This document shows positions 58,939 through 64,000 of a stretch of 64,000 nucleotides of DNA, piece after piece. Position 1 is the stretch's first letter; each line of letters begins with the position of its first letter. The stretch comes from JBMDXB01 sp048594885. GTDB lineage: Bacteria; Acidobacteriota; Vicinamibacteria; Vicinamibacterales; 2-12-FULL-66-21. The notes below the pieces were generated by a model. The model did not search any database. It was not told the DNA's origin and was given only the letters and a program-made list of their open reading frames with translations. The position numbers and the translations under genes were made by a program. The stretch covers positions 1-64,000 of the forward strand of contig JBMDXB010000166.1 in the NCBI GenBank assembly GCA_048594885.1, written 5' to 3'.

Positions 58939-60423
58939 TTAGCTCTCGTTCAGCCAGGCGAAGAGCCGGCGCCCCAGCGGCGCCGCGGCTGCATCGCCGA
59001 ATCCGTGGAACGCGGTGTAGTAGACCGCCAGATAGACGGCGCCATAGGCGACGAACGTCGACGCGACCGCGAGAACACGCGGCAGCGCGTCGGCCGAGAT
59101 GATCCAGTAGGCGGGCGCCGCGGCGATCAGGGCGCACGCCAGCGTTCCGGCGAGACGGCCCCACGGCAGCGCCTCCCGCACGCCGAGATGCAGCAGCCGC
59201 GTGATGCGGACGAGCCCCAGCACACGTACGGCCGCGGTGGACGCGAGCGTCACGAGCACCGCGCCGGCCAGCCCGAACGTGCCCAGGAACCAGCCAATCA
59301 GGCTCGCGACGATGCCCAGCCGCAGCAGGTTCATCGCGAACATGAATCGCGTCTGCGCGTACACCCGCAGAACGGCGTCAACGCAGAAGATCGCCAGCAC
59401 GATCGTGAGCGTCCACAGCATGAAGATCGGCACGCTCGCGGCGTAGCTGCTGGTGAAGAGCAGCGTGATGACATCGGGGGCGACGAGCAGCAGGAAGACG
59501 GTCAGCGGCAGGATGAGCACGGCCAGCCGCGCGATCGTCTGATGCCACACCGCGACGGCGGCATCCGGCCGATCGTGCGCCGCGTCGGCCGACATGTGCA
59601 CCATCATCACGTTTGCCGCCGACGTGGCGACCACGTCGACGAGCGGAATCTGGAGGCAGCCGACGGCGTAAATCGCGAACGTTGCCGCATCGAAGCGGGC
59701 GGCGACGACGTACTGATGGAAGTTCATCTGCGCGACTTCGACGGCGACCGCCAGCGCAAATGGCAGCGCATAGGTGAGCTGCTGCCTCCACAGATGGACG
59801 TCCGGCCGCAGGCCGGAACCGAACTCACGCCAGAGCGCGCGCAGCATGGCGGCGACTCGCAGCGCCGCGAACACGATGGCGCCGGCAAGCACCCACCACA
59901 ATCCGCCGATGAGCAGCACCGGCAGGACGATGAGCGCCGTCCGCACGACATCGGACGCCGCGTAGGTCCAGGCCGCGCCCAGGAACCGCTTGCGCGAGAC
60001 GAGCACGATCTCGAACGGCGCCGAGATCAGCATCAGCGCGAGGAACGCGCCGAGCAGCGGGACGTAACCCGCGACTTCAGGAGCTCTCAGCACCGACGCC
60101 AGCCGATCGCCCGCGCCGCCGAGAAGAACGGCGATGACGATCCCCGAGACCGTCAGCGTCGCAACCGCGTTGAACGCGTGCCGGCCGGCTTCGTCGGACT
60201 TACGCGGCACGAAGTAATACAGGCTCTCGGCGACGCCGAGCTGCGCGATCACGTACAGCGTCCCGTAGATCAGGAAGATCTGCTTGTAGATGCCGAACTC
60301 GGTCTGATCGAAGAGCCGGGCCAGCACCACCGGGATCGCGAACGCGGCGACGTAGCCGATGGTGCGTCCCGCGACGAGAACCGATGCGGGGCGCGATGCC
60401 GCCTGCAGCCGGAGCTGTCTCAT
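58939..60423 (-). CDS. Wzx-like polysaccharide flippase
   Basis: This 494-residue polytopic protein has about 12-14 hydrophobic segments and a MATE/Wzx (polysaccharide_synt) N terminus: AGRTIGYVAAFAIPVVLARLFDQTEFGIYKQIFL, then LLGAFLALMLISAPFEIVLVSRKRF. It likely moves lipid-linked repeat units across the inner membrane. It overlaps the upstream GT4 gene by 4 bases (ATGA) and sits 4 bases before asparagine-synthase copy 2. Its position with the Wzy-like gene supports a Wzx/Wzy route. Confidence 0.9.
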   Translation of the reverse strand: MRQLRLQAASRPASVLVAGRTIGYVAAFAIPVVLARLFDQTEFGIYKQIFLIYGTLYVIAQLGVAESLYYFVPRKSDEAGRHAFNAVATLTVSGIVIAVLLGGAGDRLASVLRAPEVAGYVPLLGAFLALMLISAPFEIVLVSRKRFLGAAWTYAASDVVRTALIVLPVLLIGGLWWVLAGAIVFAALRVAAMLRALWREFGSGLRPDVHLWRQQLTYALPFALAVAVEVAQMNFHQYVVAARFDAATFAIYAVGCLQIPLVDVVATSAANVMMVHMSADAAHDRPDAAVAVWHQTIARLAVLILPLTVFLLLVAPDVITLLFTSSYAASVPIFMLWTLTIVLAIFCVDAVLRVYAQTRFMFAMNLLRLGIVASLIGWFLGTFGLAGAVLVTLASTAAVRVLGLVRITRLLHLGVREALPWGRLAGTLACALIAAAPAYWIISADALPRVLAVASTFVAYGAVYLAVYYTAFHGFGDAAAAPLGRRLFAWLNES

Positions 60424-61604
60424 GGATGATGAATCGAGGGGGCCGCGTGCGCCGGCGCATCGAGCGGGAGCGACGATGCTCGCGTGCCGTAGCGGCGGGT
60501 GAGGAGCTGGTGATAGAGCCGTTCGGTGGCCTGCACCATCCGCTCGAGCGAGAAACGTTCCTCGATGCAGCGCCGCGCGGCGCGTGCCATCGCCCGGGCG
60601 CGCCCGGGATCGTCGAGCAGCCGCAGGATCGAGGCCGCCAGCGCCTGCGCATCACCAGGTGGCACGAGCAGGCCGGTAACACCGCCGGCGATCGCTTCAG
60701 GTGTGCCGCCGACCCGGCTCGCCACGACCGGTACGCCCGCGGCCATCGACTCGAGCAGCACGTTCGGCAGCGCTTCGTCGAGCGACGGCATCACCGAGAC
60801 GGTCGCGCCGGCGAGCAGTTCGGGGACGTCGTGGCGCAGCCCGGCGAAAATGACCCGCGTGCGAATGCCCGCTTGTGCGGCGCGCGCTTTCAGTTCGTCC
60901 AGATAGCCGCGGTCGTCCAGCGGCGCTTCGCCGACAACCAGGAACCGCGCGTCGGCAAAGCGCCTGGAGACGATGGCCGCGGCGTCGAGGAAGTGCTCGA
61001 GCCCCTTCAGGCGATGCAGCCGTGAGACGACGGCAATCACTGGCGTCTCCGGCGGCAGACCGAACTCGCGGTGGACCGCCCCCGTATCCGCGACGGCGGG
61101 GAAGCGCGACAGATCCACGCCGTTCGGCACGATCGAGATCTGCTCGCTCGCAAACCCGTCGTCGAGCAGCCATTTCCTGACCGCCTCGGCATTCACCAGC
61201 ACGTGATCGGCCAGCCGGCACGCATAGCGCTGGACACGCCGCTGCATCGGCGTGAGGTACGGACCGCGATCGCGGATGGATGCGATGACAACCGGGACGC
61301 CCGCCAGCCGTGCGGCCGGAATGGCAAAGACGTTCGCGTAGAACCCGTAGGCGTGCACGATGTGCGTGCGGCGGCGCCACAAGTGCGCGGCCAAGCGCAG
61401 TTGCTGGGCGAGCGACGCGCCGCGTCGGAACGATCGAATCGGGAACTCGTGCAGCGGAAGGCGATCGCCCAGCCGCAGCGCCGCCGGTTTCACCGGCCGC
61501 AGGCAGGCGCATTCCACCTCGAACCGGCGCGGATCGAGCGCGCCGCTGAGCGCGACGAACTGCTTCTCCGTGCCTCCGCACAGGAGCGTCGGCACTACTT
61601 TCAT
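60420..61604 (-). CDS. GT4 family glycosyltransferase
   Basis: This 394-residue GT-B enzyme has KVVPTLLCGGTEKQFVALSGALDPRRFEV at the start, SIVPNGVDLSRFPAV, PVIAVVSRLHRLKGLEHFLDAAAIV, and VSVMPSLDEALPNVLLESMAAGVPVVASRVGGTPEAIAGG for donor binding. ATG 61604 overlaps the upstream TGA (TGATG); an in-frame ATG at 61631 is possible. The GGTE glycine loop binds the donor phosphate. Role in repeat-unit assembly. Confidence 0.93.
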   Translation of the reverse strand: MKVVPTLLCGGTEKQFVALSGALDPRRFEVECACLRPVKPAALRLGDRLPLHEFPIRSFRRGASLAQQLRLAAHLWRRRTHIVHAYGFYANVFAIPAARLAGVPVVIASIRDRGPYLTPMQRRVQRYACRLADHVLVNAEAVRKWLLDDGFASEQISIVPNGVDLSRFPAVADTGAVHREFGLPPETPVIAVVSRLHRLKGLEHFLDAAAIVSRRFADARFLVVGEAPLDDRGYLDELKARAAQAGIRTRVIFAGLRHDVPELLAGATVSVMPSLDEALPNVLLESMAAGVPVVASRVGGTPEAIAGGVTGLLVPPGDAQALAASILRLLDDPGRARAMARAARRCIEERFSLERMVQATERLYHQLLTRRYGTRASSLPLDAPAHAAPSIHHP

Positions 61605-62917
61605 CACGCGGACACGGTCTCGGTACGACATGCGTTCTTGATTGCAAGCGCCAGACCGGCGACGCAGAAGAAATAGAACTGGTAGGCAACCGGGTGGAAG
61701 AAAGCGGACACCGCGAAGGTGACGAGCGCGACGCGCACGCCCCAGGCGAAGGATCCCAGCTCGCGCAGCCCGCGGTCGCGAGCTGCCAGGCGCCGCACGC
61801 GTCCGAGCACCACGAGGACGGCGGCGAACAGCCACAGGAAGAGGAACAGGCCGGGAATCCCCAAGTCCACGGCGTACTGCAGATACACGTTGTGCACCAG
61901 GCGCCACGTCTCTCCGCGCTCGCGATTGAGCGCCAGGATGTTCTGTCCCAGCCCGACGCCCGTCACGGGATTCTTCGCGACGATCGTCGTCGACACCTTG
62001 AGGTCGTTCCAGCGGCCCTGGGCCGACCCGGTGCGATCCGCCTCGATATCCGTGATTGTCGCGACGCGCTGGAGGTAGCCCTCGGGAAGGAGCAACGGCA
62101 CGCTGACGAAGAGAATCAGCGCGACCGCCAGCGCAACCAGTGGCTGCCGTCGCGTCATCGTCAGCAGCGACAGGACGCCCGTCGCGACGAGCGAGAGGAA
62201 CCCGGCGCGCGAAAAGGTCACGATGATTGCCGCCGCGCTGAGCAGCAGCGCCGCCGCCGCGACCGCCTTCAGCAACACGTTGCGCGTCGTCACCATCAGG
62301 GCCGCCGCGAGCGGTACCAGCAGGTTGAGCATCAAGGCGAGGTCGTTAGGGTTCTCCGTGAGACCCGAGCCGCCGGGGTTGTAGCCGGCAATGCGCAGCG
62401 CGCTCATGTCCGGTGTGCGGAGGAACACGCCCGACTGGTAGTTCCGTACTGCGGTGACCGCGAGAGGTATCGAGCACAGCACGAGCAGCCACATGAACAG
62501 CCGCAGCCGTTCGCGCGTGGTGATCACCGTTCCCAGCAGCCAGAAGAAGGCGATGGCTTTGAGGAAGTGGTCGGTGAGCTCGGTCACGCTCCCGCCCGGC
62601 CAATAGGAGAGCGGGATCGTGACCACCGACCAGCCCACGAGCGCGACGGCGATGGCGATCTCCGGGTGCAGCCGGTCAACGGCCTGCCGGCGAACCGCGC
62701 GATCGAGCATGTGCGCCAGGATGGCGACGCCTGCCGCAACGAACGCGATCCGCAGGCTCTGAAGCACCGGGAACCACGCCTGCGGCGACAGGATGAGGAT
62801 CGCCGTGAACGCGACGAGCGCGCCGAACGCCAGACGGCTGCCATCGCGCGACGCGCCGGCGCTCGGCGCGACGGTTTCAGGACGCCACCAGGCGGCCGTA
62901 GTTTCCAATACTGTCAA
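61604..62917 (-). CDS. O-antigen ligase/polymerase (Wzy/WaaL-like)
   Basis: This 437-residue protein has about 11-12 hydrophobic segments and a large periplasmic loop containing LRIAGYNPGGSGLTENPNDLALML, EADRTGSAQGRWNDLKVS, PVTGVGLGQNILALNRE and WRLVHNVYLQYAVDLGIPGLFLFL. The last, with His, is the Wzy_C signature. It polymerises or ligates repeat units. It overlaps the methyltransferase gene at its start (62877-62917) and the GT4 gene by one base. Confidence 0.92.
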   Translation of the reverse strand: MTVLETTAAWWRPETVAPSAGASRDGSRLAFGALVAFTAILILSPQAWFPVLQSLRIAFVAAGVAILAHMLDRAVRRQAVDRLHPEIAIAVALVGWSVVTIPLSYWPGGSVTELTDHFLKAIAFFWLLGTVITTRERLRLFMWLLVLCSIPLAVTAVRNYQSGVFLRTPDMSALRIAGYNPGGSGLTENPNDLALMLNLLVPLAAALMVTTRNVLLKAVAAAALLLSAAAIIVTFSRAGFLSLVATGVLSLLTMTRRQPLVALAVALILFVSVPLLLPEGYLQRVATITDIEADRTGSAQGRWNDLKVSTTIVAKNPVTGVGLGQNILALNRERGETWRLVHNVYLQYAVDLGIPGLFLFLWLFAAVLVVLGRVRRLAARDRGLRELGSFAWGVRVALVTFAVSAFFHPVAYQFYFFCVAGLALAIKNACRTETVSA

Positions 62918-63959
62918 CGATGTGCTCCCGGGAGACTCGTTTCACGCCCGCCACGCGGATTGGCCCGTCCAGCAGGTCGACGACCTCGAACCCTTCGTCG
63001 CGGAACCAGCGGAAGACCTCGGGGTAGAGGTACTTCCACTGGTACCGCGGCGTGTACCAGTCGAACGTGTCGAGCCAGCGCTGCCGCCAGTTGCGATCGA
63101 GCGAGATTGGCAGGAGGTTGCGCGCGGCGCTTCCCAGAACGGGAAGGCGATAGAGGTAATAGAGCGGGATCGAGGCCGCCGCGAGCGCCCACATCACCCG
63201 CAACGGCAACCTCGTCGTCACCACGCGAATCGCGTCCGACGCGCGATGCCACCCGCCGTATCGCGCGTAGAGGTACACGGCCAGACGGCCACCGGGCTTC
63301 ACGGCGGATGCGACGCGCGCGAACGCTTCGCGCGGATCGGGCGTGTGGTGGAGAACGCCGATCGAGTAAGCGAGATCGAACGTCGCGCCGCGGAACGGCA
63401 TCGCGAAGATGTCCGCCTGCGCCAGGTGCACGTTCGGGCGCCGGCCGATGTTCTGATACGCAGCGTCGACCGCTGCCGTCAGATCGACGCCGAACACGTC
63501 CGCTCCCTTCGCGGATGCGCGTTCCGCATATCGCCCCGCGCCGACGCCGGCGTCGAGGAGACGCCGGCCGCGGTACTCCGAATCGGCCCATCCGGTCGTG
63601 CCGCGCAGCATCTCGTCGGACTCGGTCGAGCCGTTGACGGAATCGATCTGCACGGTGCGGAACCAGTTCCACTGGTAGCCGAAGCTGGTCGCGTAGGCGC
63701 CCTCCGGCACGAAACGCGGTACGCCTCGGCGGATCGGGTACTCCGACCTGCATCCCAGGCAGCTCAGCGTCCCCTCGAGGATCTCCTCGCCGCCGCGTGA
63801 GTCGATGCGCGGCCGCAGCGACTCGTGGCACGCGGGGCAGACGAAGACGTCGAGCGCCGCAACCTTCACTGGCGTCCCACCGTCGGCCGAGCGGGCCGCG
63901 ATCCGATCAGCCAGGGCATGTATTCGCCGCCGCGCGAACGCGTTGACTCGGCCGGCCAC
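62877..63959 (-). CDS. Class I SAM methyltransferase with N-terminal zinc ribbon
   Basis: This protein of up to 360 residues has a Trm112-like zinc ribbon (CPACHESLRPR, then LSCLGCRSEYPIRRGVPRF), followed by a SAM-binding LLDAGVGAGRYAERASAKG and LAYSIGVLHHTPDPREAFARVASAVKPGGRLAVYL. The C terminus predicts some membrane association (VMWALAAASIPLYYLYRL). Likely methylates a sugar or a lipid-linked intermediate. The annotated GTG at 63959 is the first visible; a GTG at 63869 (VKVAALDVFVCPAC) with GGTGGGA upstream is an equally good start. The frame remains open to the window edge, so the gene might extend further. Confidence 0.88.
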   Translation of the reverse strand: MAGRVNAFARRRIHALADRIAARSADGGTPVKVAALDVFVCPACHESLRPRIDSRGGEEILEGTLSCLGCRSEYPIRRGVPRFVPEGAYATSFGYQWNWFRTVQIDSVNGSTESDEMLRGTTGWADSEYRGRRLLDAGVGAGRYAERASAKGADVFGVDLTAAVDAAYQNIGRRPNVHLAQADIFAMPFRGATFDLAYSIGVLHHTPDPREAFARVASAVKPGGRLAVYLYARYGGWHRASDAIRVVTTRLPLRVMWALAAASIPLYYLYRLPVLGSAARNLLPISLDRNWRQRWLDTFDWYTPRYQWKYLYPEVFRWFRDEGFEVVDLLDGPIRVAGVKRVSREHIVDSIGNYGRLVAS

Positions 63960-64000
63960 GCGCCGCCGCGCGCCTGACGAACCGATGCGGCCCCGGCGCC

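Overview
The window is a GC-rich bacterial chromosome segment that most resembles an Acidobacteriota genome, plausibly of the Vicinamibacteria. This is inferred from an 821-residue MacB/FtsX-type permease of the kind described as acidobacterial duplicated orphan permeases, an imuA-imuB-dnaE2 mutasome, an eukaryote-like SET protein and dense families of short reiterated repeats. No rRNA or tRNA gene, CRISPR array, transposase or integrase was recognised.

Layout. 0.15-4.2 kb holds a metal/oxyanion cluster: chrA-arsR diverging from arsM-arsC over a two-operator intergenic region, then a convergent OprO/P-type porin. 4.3-7.0 kb has a DUF47 protein and two tandem Pit phosphate transporters. 7.0-11.8 kb has a DUF3891 protein, a glycine-zipper lipoprotein, a selenoprotein (redoxin domain with an in-frame UGA read as selenocysteine, fused to a DsbD N-terminal-like domain), a NicO-like metal transporter and an MFS exporter. 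11.9-18.5 kb is the SOS mutasome imuA-imuB-dnaE2. Each of its genes carries reiterated or inverted-repeat DNA inside the reading frame, and dnaE2 also has a one-base frameshift. 18.5-32.9 kb contains mostly housekeeping or regulatory genes: kinase-like lipoprotein, DUF4956, PLD, DinB, PadR-PspC, Gfo/Idh-GMC-VOC, ECF sigma/DoxX, metallophosphoesterase, YajQ, radical SAM, M15-like peptidase, SET and esterase. 33-40.7 kb is an accessory stretch with decayed genes (a HigA remnant lacking its HTH, a frameshifted membrane gene), a nucleotidyltransferase/XRE pair, the large permease and a run of very small genes accompanied by a repeated attC-like motif.

41-64 kb is a surface-polysaccharide locus. 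A nucleotide-sugar dehydrogenase diverges from two paralogous secreted repeat (probably beta-propeller) proteins. Facing them is a leftward unit of eleven closely packed or overlapping genes: methyltransferase, Wzy/WaaL-like polymerase or ligase, three GT4 glycosyltransferases, Wzx-like flippase, two asparagine-synthase-type amidotransferases, a heparinase II/III-type lyase, an AlgD-like dehydrogenase and an unusual fusion of a periplasmic beta-helix to a membrane GT2 glycosyltransferase. Together these point to a uronic-acid-containing polymer made by a Wzx/Wzy-type route with built-in modification or cleavage.

The most notable observations are the selenoprotein with a recognisable bacterial SECIS hairpin, snap-back G/C-rich elements repeatedly inserted in frame into DNA-repair polymerases, the beta-helix/GT2 fusion, and the nucleotidyltransferase-XRE pair with a palindrome at its start codon.
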